Assembly: GCA_023416275.1 (NCBI GenBank)
Contig: JAEZIB010000152.1
Span: 1-16,902, forward strand
Reading direction: 5' to 3'
Source of the DNA: Bacillota bacterium
GTDB lineage: Bacteria; Bacillota; Clostridia; Acetivibrionales; DSM-1351
DNA length: 16,902 bases
Shown: piece after piece, positions 7,952-15,164 of the stretch
How the letters are laid out: every line of letters begins with the position of its first letter
How positions within the stretch are numbered: position 1 is the stretch's first letter
The notes under the pieces: model-generated
The model's database searches: none
What the model was told of the DNA's origin: nothing
The model's input: only the letters and a program-made list of their open reading frames with translations
Made by a program: the position numbers and the translations under genes

Positions 7952-8080
7952 CAAATTAGTAAAAATTTAATGCTTAATTTTTTGGTTACGGTTTTTGGTT
8001 ACTATGTCTCAGAACCTTGATATTATAAGGGGTAGAGAGGTGGTAACCAAAAATAAATAACCAAAAACAATTCAAAGTTA
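6842..8080 (+). repeat. First copy of a 1.24-kb duplicated segment (motor 3' half plus flank)
   Basis: From TTATTAATAAGTGG at 6842 to CAAAGTTA at 8080 the sequence is repeated at 11018-12252 in the same orientation. The segment starts just before Walker A and includes the motor stop codon and the downstream motif quartet. The offset changes from 4176 to 4172 through small indels. Encoded proteins differ at roughly 25 of 370 positions by eye, and many silent changes are present, so the copies are not recent. Confidence 0.92.
7979..8067. promoter_or_regulatory. Quartet of TTTTTGGTTAC motifs, two direct and two inverted, after the motor gene
   Basis: TTTTTGGTTAC occurs at 7979-7989 and 7992-8002; its complement GTAACCAAAAA lies at 8043-8053 and a 10/11 match at 8058-8067. 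The two pairs could fold into a stem of about 24 bp around a 40-base loop. The loop holds TTGATATTATAAGG and a purine-rich GGGGTAGAGAGGTGG. The repeats are preserved exactly in the second copy at 12152, where part of the loop has changed. Candidate binding site for the motor's winged helix or the RHH-like protein; a long terminator or small RNA is the alternative. Confidence 0.6.
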
Positions 8081-8384
8081 TTTACCTAATGTAAATTAGT
8101 TAGACGATTTTGGAAAATTTAACATAGGGTAAAATCTAATTCATTCTTAGTGCTTAAGTGGAATTATGTGTGGATTTATACAAACTGTATATCGGACAAC
8201 ATATTGGATGCCTTTCTTAACGTAGCCACTACTAAAAAAGGAACCACTTAAATGGCTCCAATTAAGAATAGCACTGGTTCACTTTTTGGTGCCCATTTAG
8301 AGTAGCGATTCCACTACTGTCATTTGGATCGTTACTTTTAATTTTAGCCATTATGTTTTTCCTATTAAAACGGTATATTATGGC
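8081..8384. other. Intergenic stretch between convergent genes
   Basis: No convincing gene. Apart from the hairpin at 8234-8287 it holds imprecise direct repeats around GTAGC and CCACTACT (8222-8233 and 8302-8318) that look like the debris of an older sequence. Confidence 0.35.
8234..8287. terminator. Nested hairpin, probable two-way terminator between convergent genes
   Basis: AAAAAAGGAACCA (8234-8246) pairs with TGGTTCACTTTTT (8275-8287) with two mismatches, and inside it CTTAAATGG (8247-8255) pairs with CCAATTAAG (8258-8266) at 8 of 9 positions. A-run on one side and T-run on the other suit termination on both strands, between the motor gene and the AAA ATPase gene that face each other. 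Confidence 0.5.
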
Positions 8385-9710
8385 TTATACTAACTGATTT
8401 GGTAACTCATATATTGCATACAGAGGTATATTGACAAGCCAATCTTCCTTTTTGTAGTCGCTCATGGAGGTTCGCACTAAAATATCGGGAGAAAACATGT
8501 CCTTGTAAGTCTTCAAACTTTTTGCTTTAAGGTTGGTTTCTGCTTTTACCTCTATGGGGATAATTGTACTTCCGTTGTCTATTACAAAGTCAATTTCAGA
8601 ATTACCGCGGTCATTAGACCAATAATAGGTGTCAAGCTCTTTTGAGGTCTTCAGTTGCTGCAACACATACTGTTCTGTTAATGCGCCTTTGAATTCTTCA
8701 AAAAGAGCATTGCCGTCAAGCAGAGTCTTTGGGTTCAGCCTTGACATGCAGGATAACAAACCTACGTCCACAATAAATAGCTTAAAGGCCTTTAAGTCTT
8801 CATAAGCTTTAAGAGGTAGAGCAGGTTTTGTGATTCTTGAAACCTTAATTACAAGACCGCAGTCAATAAGCCAGAGCATTGCAAGTTCATATTCTCTTGC
8901 TCTTGCTCCTTCCTTGACAAGACCGTATATAAATTTCTTGTTTTCTTTTGCAAGCTGAGCAGGAATACTGTTCCAAATCAGGCGAATACGTGGCACAACT
9001 TCATTAGGTGCATGTTTTGAAAAATCCTGTTCATATGCTTCGAGTATTCTCTTTTGAATCTCCCGAACCTTATTGAAATCCTTATTCTGAGAGAAGTTCA
9101 AAACTACTTCGGGCATACCGCCCACAAAATAATAGTGCTTTAAAGCGTCAATGTATTTTGTTTTAAAGTTGGTAACCATAGCAAAGTCACCTTTTTTTAA
9201 GAGCTCAGCAAACTGCTCTTTTCCTGTAGCCATTAGAAACTCGGTGAAATTAAGAGGATATAAATCTAAAAATTCCACCTTGCCAACTGGAAAAGAAGTT
9301 CCTTCATGAAGAGCCACTCCAAGTAAACTCCCAGCTGCTATAAGCTGATAGTCGGGAGCGTTCTCGTTAAAATATTTCAAGGATTTCAAAGCATTAGGTA
9401 CTTCCTGTACTTCGTCAAAGACAATTAGTGTGTTTTCAGTATTTATCTTAAATCCTGCTTCTAGTTCCAGTCCTAAAATAATGCGGGGAATATCCATATC
9501 ACCAGAAAAGAGCTCATTCATTCTACTATTTCCATCAAAATTTATATAAACAGTATGGTCATAGAAGCTTTTTCCGAATTCACGCATAAGCCACGTTTTA
9601 CCGACCTGCCTCGCACCTCTTATAATCAGGGGTTTTCTGTTAGGATTACTCTTCCACTTTTTTAAATCTTCGATAGCTTGTCTGAACATAGTTATATCCA
9701 TGCCCCACAT
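8385..9710 (-). CDS. AAA family ATPase with DUF4143-like C-terminal domain
   Basis: About 441 residues from the chosen start. The N-terminal AAA domain carries Walker A GARQVGKT (32-39) and Walker B LIVFDEVQE (Asp 99, Glu 100), with sensor-like IAAGSLLGVAL. The C-terminal DUF4143-type domain ends with SEIDFVI...IPIEVKA, an arrangement like a PD-(D/E)xK nuclease core. Proteins of this group are common accessory genes in bacteria and archaea; their role is not settled. Start: ATG at 9710 has GGAG 11 bases upstream. A stronger AAAGGAGG lies further up, but it fits an out-of-frame ATG that opens only MPIL before a stop; a GTG at 9752 overlaps that site, and ATG 9701 or 9689 are also possible. It stands alone on this strand. 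Confidence 0.88.
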   Translation of the reverse strand: MWGMDITMFRQAIEDLKKWKSNPNRKPLIIRGARQVGKTWLMREFGKSFYDHTVYINFDGNSRMNELFSGDMDIPRIILGLELEAGFKINTENTLIVFDEVQEVPNALKSLKYFNENAPDYQLIAAGSLLGVALHEGTSFPVGKVEFLDLYPLNFTEFLMATGKEQFAELLKKGDFAMVTNFKTKYIDALKHYYFVGGMPEVVLNFSQNKDFNKVREIQKRILEAYEQDFSKHAPNEVVPRIRLIWNSIPAQLAKENKKFIYGLVKEGARAREYELAMLWLIDCGLVIKVSRITKPALPLKAYEDLKAFKLFIVDVGLLSCMSRLNPKTLLDGNALFEEFKGALTEQYVLQQLKTSKELDTYYWSNDRGNSEIDFVIDNGSTIIPIEVKAETNLKAKSLKTYKDMFSPDILVRTSMSDYKKEDWLVNIPLYAIYELPNQLV

Positions 9711-9802
9711 TTGGCACAAAACTCCGTTAAAGTATCGGCATGGACTCGGCACCTCCTTTTTTGTTTAATTCAATTCTTTAAACCTTATTCACCTCAAAAG
9801 AT

Positions 9803-9851
9803 ATTATAACACGAAGTAATCACATAATACAATTGAATTATGTGATTACTT
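9803..9851 (-). promoter_or_regulatory. Promoter of the AAA ATPase gene overlapped by a perfect 15-bp palindrome
   Basis: On the minus strand a -10 TATAAT (9803-9808) and -35 TTGTAT (9827-9832) are 18 bases apart. AAGTAATCACATAAT (9814-9828) and ATTATGTGATTACTT (9837-9851) are perfect complements around an 8-base spacer, so the palindrome covers the spacer and the -35. This is the geometry of an operator for a dimeric repressor; a recombinase core site is the less likely reading. Confidence 0.65.
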
Positions 9852-9920
9852 ATACAGAATTCATTAGTAAATAATGTGGAATTATAGAGGAAGTGGTCGG
9901 ATTTTCTACTATGGATTTTG

Positions 9921-9951
9921 AAAGAGGTTTGGAATCCTTAACCTCTTTTTT
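9921..9951 (+). terminator. Intrinsic terminator-like hairpin without an obvious gene
   Basis: AAAGAGGTT (9921-9929) pairs with AACCTCTTT (9940-9948) around a 10-base loop and runs into six Ts. No plus-strand gene ends just before it, so it probably survives from a deleted gene; the sequence from about 9880 has no recognisable coding match. Confidence 0.6.
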
Positions 9952-10036
9952 AGCTCATTTTATTAAAATATATTTAAGATAGAATATGATATAATTGCAT
10001 TGATAATATATTTTTTGGGGCAAACCATGAAACTAA

Positions 10037-10300
10037 TTTAAAAAAATTTCATTTTACCAATGCCAGCTTCCTAACAAACCAGCTTCAGCAGGATCACCTG
10101 ACATAGATATAAATAATCTAAATTCAATTGATGGGTGGTTTGTAGTAGGAGATAGTACTACTAGATTAAAATTTCTGTCACGTATCTTTGATACAGGATA
10201 TTGCGTAATGAGCTTGGGCGATATACTGGTAAGAGTATTTTTGTTTATCGTATTATATTATTCTTTTAAGTCTATTAAGAATGATCCACATAAAGCTTAG
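10037..10300 (+). pseudogene. Remnant of a DUF5317-like membrane protein gene, frameshifted by a 16-base insertion
   Basis: Only the C-terminal part survives. The frame ending at TAG 10298-10300 reads ...WFVVGDSTTRLKFLSRIF...CVMSLGDILVRVFLFIVLYY..., which resembles the C-terminus of DUF5317 proteins (T-L-L pattern, then a SxGD motif before the last membrane helix). Upstream the preceding frame reads FILPMPAS and stops. CCAGCTTC occurs at 10063-10070 and 10079-10086; removing the 16 bases 10063-10078 joins FILPMPAS to AGSPDIDINN in one frame. No start codon with ribosome site is seen. The family name is from memory of the motif, so moderately sure. Confidence 0.55.
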
Positions 10301-10368
10301 AGAAAAAGGTTTATAAACGAAAATAAATTTAAAATAGTAAGAAGCTTGATATAAAGTAGGAGGAAACT

Positions 10369-10800
10369 GTGAAAAAATTTTGGGTTACTAGGTATGTTCA
10401 TTTATTTAATGTATTTGTTATTATTCTAGGGGCATTATCATATTTTGATAAATTCCTTGGTTTAAGCCATATTGATCTTATACCTATATTTATTGTTGCA
10501 TTTGCGACGTTCAATCAAATAAACATCTTATTTGCGTGTAGTATAGTTTATGAAGATAGCTTGACTCAAAAATCTCTAATACGAAAGATAATAATACCAT
10601 GGAATGATATTAGATATATTAAGATACAACCATCTAATATACTGGTTAGAACATCAATTTGTGTATTTGGCAGTAACAAAAAAATCAACATAAATTCTTG
10701 GACTAAAAACTACAAAGAATTGTTACGATTTATAATTGCTAAGAGTAATTCGAATAGTAGTATAAAAATTGACCCATTGGTATTAGAAATAATAAAGTAG
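10369..10800 (+). CDS. Small membrane protein with PH-like domain
   Basis: A 143-residue protein starting at GTG 10369 behind AGGAGG at 5-base spacing. Two membrane helices lie near residues 9-25 (HLFNVFVIILGALSYF) and 36-57 (DLIPIFIVAFATFNQINILFA). They are followed by a strand-rich domain: SIVYEDSLTQKSLIRKIIIPWNDIRYIKI, then ICVFGSNKKINI and a last helix NYKELLRFIIAKS, the layout of bacterial PH-like domains with an IPW-D-I signature. Such domains occur in many small membrane proteins of Firmicutes with no assigned reaction. It lies between a pseudogene and the antitoxin remnant, so it has no informative operon partner. Confidence 0.65.
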   Translation: MKKFWVTRYVHLFNVFVIILGALSYFDKFLGLSHIDLIPIFIVAFATFNQINILFACSIVYEDSLTQKSLIRKIIIPWNDIRYIKIQPSNILVRTSICVFGSNKKININSWTKNYKELLRFIIAKSNSNSSIKIDPLVLEIIK

Positions 10801-10806
10801 AATTTC

Positions 10807-11013
10807 TTATACAGGAAAATTTATATATTTCTTGTTCAGCTTCTGCAAGCTTTTATCTACAAGTGCAAGCTGACATTCATATGTTTCAATACTCATCACA
10901 ACTAAATCGCCATATCCATTTTTTGTAATAAATATTGGTTCGTTTTGCTTGTGGTATAAATCTGATATTTCATTTGTATTTCGAAGGTCTGTTATAGGTC
11001 TTATTTGTGGCAT
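10807..11013 (-). CDS. Phd/YefM-family antitoxin, N-terminal half intact, C-terminus frameshifted
   Basis: The 68-residue frame starts MPQIRPITDLRNTNEISDLY and includes EPIFITKNGYGDLVVMS, the conserved DNA-binding part of Phd/YefM antitoxins. After QLALVD the frame degenerates; in another frame the same bases read KLAEAEQEIYKF, the usual toxin-binding start in this family, so a small deletion has shifted the frame around 10855. The start is placed at the ATG complementary to 11011-11013; a longer frame to 11061 runs into the duplicated motor segment, which begins at 11018. That junction removes the normal promoter and ribosome site. No RelE/ParE-like toxin gene is adjacent. It is probably not functional. 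Confidence 0.65.
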   Translation of the reverse strand: MPQIRPITDLRNTNEISDLYHKQNEPIFITKNGYGDLVVMSIETYECQLALVDKSLQKLNKKYINFPV

Positions 11014-11017
11014 AGTG

Positions 11018-12133
11018 TTATTAATAAGTGGCTCAACAGGATCAGGAAAGTCGGTATGCATTAACGAAATAATTATAAGTATTTTGTATAATGCAGCTCC
11101 AGAAGAGGTTAGGTTTATTTTTGTAGATCCTAAAGTAGTAGAAATAAGCTGTTATAACGGTATTCCTCATCTGCTTACACCAGTTATCACAGAACCTGCT
11201 AAGGCTACAGCAATGCTGGAGTGGGCAGTACAAGAAATGGAGGAAAGGTACAAAAAGCTGGCATCTGAAGGCGTCAGAAATATTCAATCTTATAACGAAA
11301 AGTCAAAAAACAAAGAAAAAATGCCATCAATAGTAATAGTAATTGATGAATTGGCTGACTTGATGCTAGTAGCTAAAAAAGGTAAAAATAAAAATGAGAA
11401 CTCTGTAGAAGAATCAATTCAAAGGCTGGGACAAAAAGCAAGAGCTGCTGGCATTCATTTAATAGTTGGTACACAACGTCCATCTGCAGATGTAATTACC
11501 GGTACAATAAAAACTAATATACCCACAAGAATAGCATTTCAGGTGGCTGACGGAATTAATTCAAGAATAATTATTGACTGTAATGGAGCCGAAAAATTAC
11601 TGGGTATAGGTGACGGGTTGCTGCTTACACCAGGATCACTTTCAAGATTTCAGTCCGCATTTATATCTGATGAAGAAATAGAGCGGGTTGTTGCCTGGTG
11701 GAAGAACCAAAGTAAAGATAATGCTAATCAGGAATTACTTGATTTTGACCAGGCTGTGACTGATAAGGAAAAAGAAATGGTTCGAGATAATAACTGCTTG
11801 AATGATGTCCCTGAGGCTGTTGGTAATAACAATTCAGATTTAAATAAAGCTCATTTAAGTGGAAATGAAGACTGTTACAATCAATTAAAACAATATATTG
11901 CCAAATTAGCATTAAGTGACGATGACGAAGTTTTTCTTCCCAGTACCAGAAACATTGAGGAAGAACTGGGAATAAATCATAGATACACAATAGAAAATCT
12001 TAAAAGATTAGCTGAGGAAGGCTGGATTGTGAAGATTGGTGATAGTCCGAGAACTGTGAAATATCAAATTTTATTATCACAGGATGATGCAAGATTGGAA
12101 CTAGATAATTCTATTGAAGCAATAGCAAATTAG
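11018..12133 (+). pseudogene. Truncated second copy of the FtsK/SpoIIIE-like motor gene
   Basis: About 370 codons match residues from just before Walker A to the end of the full motor, with GSTGSGKS, IVIVIDELADLM and the C-terminal winged helix all kept and no internal stop. It lacks the membrane segments and the alpha subdomain. The frame runs upstream to a TTG at 10949 through the antisense of the antitoxin, but there is no ribosome site. The C-terminus differs (SIEAIAN instead of TILKQ) because two T residues are missing. Changes include Lys to Ile and Gln to Pro in LLGKGDGLLLTQG and several in the linker. Long frame conservation with silent changes suggests it came from a related intact gene and lost its 5' end later. 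Confidence 0.85.
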
Positions 12134-12151
12134 TAAAATTTAAGGTTTGAT

Positions 12152-12240
12152 TTTTTGGTTACGGTTTTTGGTTACTATGTCATAGGACCTTGATATTATA
12201 AGGGGTAGAGAGGTGGTAACCAAAAATGAATAACCAAAAA
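12152..12240. promoter_or_regulatory. Second TTTTTGGTTAC motif quartet
   Basis: Motifs at 12152-12162 and 12165-12175 (forward) and 12216-12226 and 12231-12240 (inverted), with the same spacing as at 7979-8067. All four motifs are unchanged, while bases between them differ at several places (for example in CTCAGAA versus ATAGGAC). Confidence 0.6.
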
Positions 12241-12252
12241 AAGTCAAAGTTA

Positions 12253-12540
12253 AAATGAAATTTAATAAAAGAACATACTGTCTCTAACTTTTTCATAACT
12301 TTGCAAGTTTCACCTGCCTTTGGCACTTATTTCAAAACAAATCTTGAACATTAATTTAATTTACTTTTAAACATTCTAAAAATAATCGATTAAGCAAGTT
12401 CTATTTTTGACTAGAATGATACCTAGCCACAATCTCTTTCTAATAGTCTTTAAAATTCAGTAATACTACATTACTATATTAAATGATTACATTTTTTAAG
12501 TAATTAATTACTGAAAATTCCATTAAATTATATTAATATG
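12253..12540. other. AT-rich intergenic stretch, no gene seen
   Basis: No convincing coding frame or RNA gene on either strand. The minus strand has a short stretch reading SAKGR before a stop and no family match. It probably only separates the duplicated segment from the two-component operon. Confidence 0.35.
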
Positions 12541-12546
12541 TGAATG

Positions 12547-12574
12547 TGGTGAAATATTATATTAATGCTATAAT
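12547..12574 (+). promoter_or_regulatory. Possible promoter of the two-component operon
   Basis: A good -10 TATAAT (12569-12574) is preceded at 16 bases by a weak -35 TGGTGA (12547-12552). It lies about 65 bases before the kinase start. The poor -35 would fit a promoter that needs an activator. Confidence 0.35.
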
Positions 12575-12640
12575 AAGGTTTATATGTATGGTTATTAATC
12601 TTTTATAAATATCTGTAATTTTATGGAAGGAGAACTAAAA

Positions 12641-14323
12641 ATGAATTCGGGTATCATTTGTTATATTTTTTATACTCCAGTAATGCTTCTCTGTATAATA
12701 GTTACTGCTATGCTGTTCTTTCGACTCAGAGTAACTAGAAGCGTAGTTAGTTTAGCTTTATTAAATATATTAGGTATTCTGTGGTTATTCTTTGGTGTAA
12801 TAGAAAATATGTTAAAAAATCAGCCAAATAGCTTAACAGGTGTCAAATTAACTTTATTACCTGTATTTTTAATGCCATCATTCGTATTAATATTTATTAT
12901 ATTTCACACTGAAATTTTTAAAATCAAAGAACCAATAAAGGTTTACTTTTTATTTTTACCTTCATTAGCTTTGTGGTGCCCTGTACTATCAAGTAAATAT
13001 CATAATCTTATCTTTGCTAATCCAAGTAATTATAATTCGACTTATCCTAAGTTTGGAATGTTTTTCTATATAAATTTTGTGTTATCCGCAATATATATAC
13101 TCGGGAGTGTTGTAATTACTATTATTAAATCAAAAAGAGAAAAAACAAAAACAAAATATCTATTATTAGTTGGTTCAATAATGGCTCCTTACCTTGCGAG
13201 TGTTATTCCTCACATTCTAACAGAAGCAAATATTATAACTCCACCTTTTGATTTAACCCCTTTATTTTTTTCTGTTTTTGTATTCATAATTTCAATTATT
13301 ATTCACTATTATAATCTATTTGAATTTATGCCGTATGGAAAAGATTTTTTTAATCAAACAAATGAAGCAGCCATTATTGTCGATGATAACGATAACATTA
13401 TCGGATTTAATAAAAGTGCTTCACTTCTATTCGGTGAATGCTATAATAAAAAAAAAGTAGATTTTTTCTTTTATTCAATAGGTTTAAAAAATTCTTCGGG
13501 TGAATCTTTTGCTTTAAATACTCTAGGTAACATTCATTATGATACAAGTTATTTTAATCTTACTAATCAAAGCTCTTTACATTATAACCTTAATATAAAT
13601 ACCATCTCGCAAAAAAAAATAAAGATTATGACCTTTTACGATATTACTGATTATTACTATATTCAAGAAAAAATTAACGAAAGAAAGCATGTAGATGAAA
13701 TATCTGATATAGGTTCTGAGCTACATGATGAAGTATGTAATGAGCTTTTTATGGTTCAGCAAACCTTGGATAACATAATGATAAAAATAGAAAAACAATT
13801 ACCGATAGATTTCAATGAATATGACTTGTTATTAAAAAGACTTATGGATATCTATTCACGATTACGTCGATATGCAAATTGCTTAAGAGCTAATAAGCAT
13901 ATCACAGAAGCACTTGATACATTTATTGAACATAGTGACAATGAAAGTATTGATTTGATTCATTGCATTCATCTTACTATTGAAAAAGTCCGAACTTATG
14001 GTATAGATATGAAGGTCAAATTTACTCATGAAAATATAGACGTGTTACTTATGGCAGTTTCTGTATGCAGAAATATATCATTTATAATTAAAGAATCAAT
14101 AGTAAACTCAATAAAACATAGTAAAGCCAAGCAATTAGAGGTTGCTTTATCCTATTTAAATGATGGTATATATATAACACTTAAAGACGACAGCAAAGAC
14201 ACGTCTATCTCTGGCTCACAAAAATTGAAAAGTATTGAACACAGGGTAAACTTGCTAAAAGGGCGTATTAATTACTTACCTGGTATTCGGTTTGGGTTTG
14301 GTATACATATTCCAAACAACTAA
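12641..14323 (+). CDS. Sensor histidine kinase (7TM N-terminus, PAS, HisKA_3-type)
   Basis: A 560-residue membrane sensor. About seven hydrophobic helices fill residues 5-235, in the style of the 7TM histidine-kinase N-terminal domain. A PAS-like domain follows (NEAAIIVDDNDNIIGFNKSA, about 245-340), then a dimerisation helix with His362 in ELHDEVCNELF, the NarL-family phospho-acceptor pattern. The ATP-binding domain shows an N box (KESIVNSIKHSKA, Glu485, Asn489) but its G1 box reads LKDDSKD instead of DDGxG, and the G2 region lacks its usual glycines (SGSQKLKSIEHRV), so activity is uncertain. ATG 12641 has GGAAGGAGA at 8-base spacing; ATG 12623 overlaps that site. It should phosphorylate the regulator 20 bases downstream. 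Confidence 0.85.
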   Translation: MNSGIICYIFYTPVMLLCIIVTAMLFFRLRVTRSVVSLALLNILGILWLFFGVIENMLKNQPNSLTGVKLTLLPVFLMPSFVLIFIIFHTEIFKIKEPIKVYFLFLPSLALWCPVLSSKYHNLIFANPSNYNSTYPKFGMFFYINFVLSAIYILGSVVITIIKSKREKTKTKYLLLVGSIMAPYLASVIPHILTEANIITPPFDLTPLFFSVFVFIISIIIHYYNLFEFMPYGKDFFNQTNEAAIIVDDNDNIIGFNKSASLLFGECYNKKKVDFFFYSIGLKNSSGESFALNTLGNIHYDTSYFNLTNQSSLHYNLNINTISQKKIKIMTFYDITDYYYIQEKINERKHVDEISDIGSELHDEVCNELFMVQQTLDNIMIKIEKQLPIDFNEYDLLLKRLMDIYSRLRRYANCLRANKHITEALDTFIEHSDNESIDLIHCIHLTIEKVRTYGIDMKVKFTHENIDVLLMAVSVCRNISFIIKESIVNSIKHSKAKQLEVALSYLNDGIYITLKDDSKDTSISGSQKLKSIEHRVNLLKGRINYLPGIRFGFGIHIPNN

Positions 14324-14343
14324 TATATAGGAGGCTCGAACTC

Positions 14344-15048
14344 ATGAAAGTATTAATGGTTGATGATGAAGTAATTATTCTTGACTTAATAGTTAATGGA
14401 ATTAAATTGCTGGATGAAAAAGGTGAAATCGAGTTTATTGGTCTTGTTCCAACGGTAGAAGAAGCCATTGAATTTTGTAACAAAAAGCAAATGCCTGATC
14501 TAATTATAATGGATTTACAGTTCTACAAACATAGAACTGATGGTATATCAGCGACATTTACTATTAGAGAGATGTCAAAAGTTGTAAAAATACTAATCTT
14601 TTCTAATGCATATGAGCCTTTTATTGTTTTAAAGGCCTTTGATGCTGGAGCAGATGCATTTCTACCAAAAGGTATCAGAGCTAAAGAATTGTTAGACTAT
14701 ATAAAACGTACTTTTGCATCTAAATATAAAATTGTTCATCCCCAAATACGAGAGGAATTGAATGGTTATGATAATGAAGATATAAAGAAACTTATTATCA
14801 GAAAAGAGTTTAACTGTGGGTTATCTGAAACAGAAATAAAAGTTATTAAATATCTCCAATTGCCAGAAAATCTTTCTTTAGTAGACATCGCAAAAAAGAT
14901 TGATTATGACTATAACTATGTAAAACAAGTAGTTTACAGAATTTATAAAACCCTTGGATTTGTGAGCCAAAATAATATGACTCAGAAACAACAACTCCTC
15001 GCATGGGCGAATGTAAATCTTATAGGCTATGATTATTTAATTAAATAA
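14344..15048 (+). CDS. NarL/FixJ-type response regulator
   Basis: A 234-residue regulator with AGGAGG at 9-base spacing. The receiver domain has the acidic pair Asp7-Asp8 in MKVLMVDDE, the phospho-acceptor Asp57 in LIIMDLQF, and Lys109 in FLPKGIRAKEL. The C-terminal domain has a LuxR-type helix-turn-helix (GLSETEIKVIKYL...LSLVDIAKKI...YVKQVVYRIYKTLG), so it binds DNA. It is the cognate partner of the kinase just upstream. The repeat-protein gene that follows after 117 bases is the most likely target, since nothing else intact follows it here; this is inferred from position only. Confidence 0.88.
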   Translation: MKVLMVDDEVIILDLIVNGIKLLDEKGEIEFIGLVPTVEEAIEFCNKKQMPDLIIMDLQFYKHRTDGISATFTIREMSKVVKILIFSNAYEPFIVLKAFDAGADAFLPKGIRAKELLDYIKRTFASKYKIVHPQIREELNGYDNEDIKKLIIRKEFNCGLSETEIKVIKYLQLPENLSLVDIAKKIDYDYNYVKQVVYRIYKTLGFVSQNNMTQKQQLLAWANVNLIGYDYLIK

Positions 15049-15104
15049 TTACTAATTTATGGAAAAATATGACTGATAAAATTTATTTGTACAAGTAAAA
15101 TATT

Positions 15105-15147
15105 AATTGTAAAGGTTGTGTTTTTTGCACCAACTACAAATTATAAT
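15105..15147 (+). promoter_or_regulatory. Hairpin and -10-like element in the leader of the repeat-protein gene
   Basis: TTGTA...GTTG...TG around a T-rich loop pairs with CA...CAAC...TACAA (about 15108-15140), with small bulges. TATAAT follows at 15142-15147 but no -35 at the right distance is visible. No known riboswitch core was recognised. Confidence 0.3.
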
Positions 15148-15164
15148 AAAAGAGGTGTTTATTT

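Larger units (their letters stand above)
11018..12252 (+). repeat. Second copy of the 1.24-kb duplicated segment
   Basis: Direct repeat of 6842-8080. The left junction falls 4 bases from the antitoxin ATG, the right one after CAAAGTTA at 12252. Neither end shows terminal inverted repeats or a target duplication that I can see. Confidence 0.92.

Noticed and set aside
8346..8385. AGCCATTAT / ATTATGGCT hairpin at the end of the AAA ATPase gene
   Set aside because: One mismatch in nine, a 22-base loop and no T-tract; the hairpin at 8234-8287 is a better terminator candidate.
9814..9851. dif-like XerC/XerD site
   Set aside because: The arm and spacer lengths (15-8-15) do not fit the 11-6-11 layout, and the palindrome falls exactly on a promoter, so an operator explains it better.
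11018..12252. Insertion sequence carrying the motor copy
   Set aside because: No transposase, terminal inverted repeats or target duplication could be seen at either junction.
15049..15164. Riboswitch (c-di-GMP type) before the repeat-protein gene
   Set aside because: The conserved core sequence of that class is absent; only an imperfect hairpin is visible.
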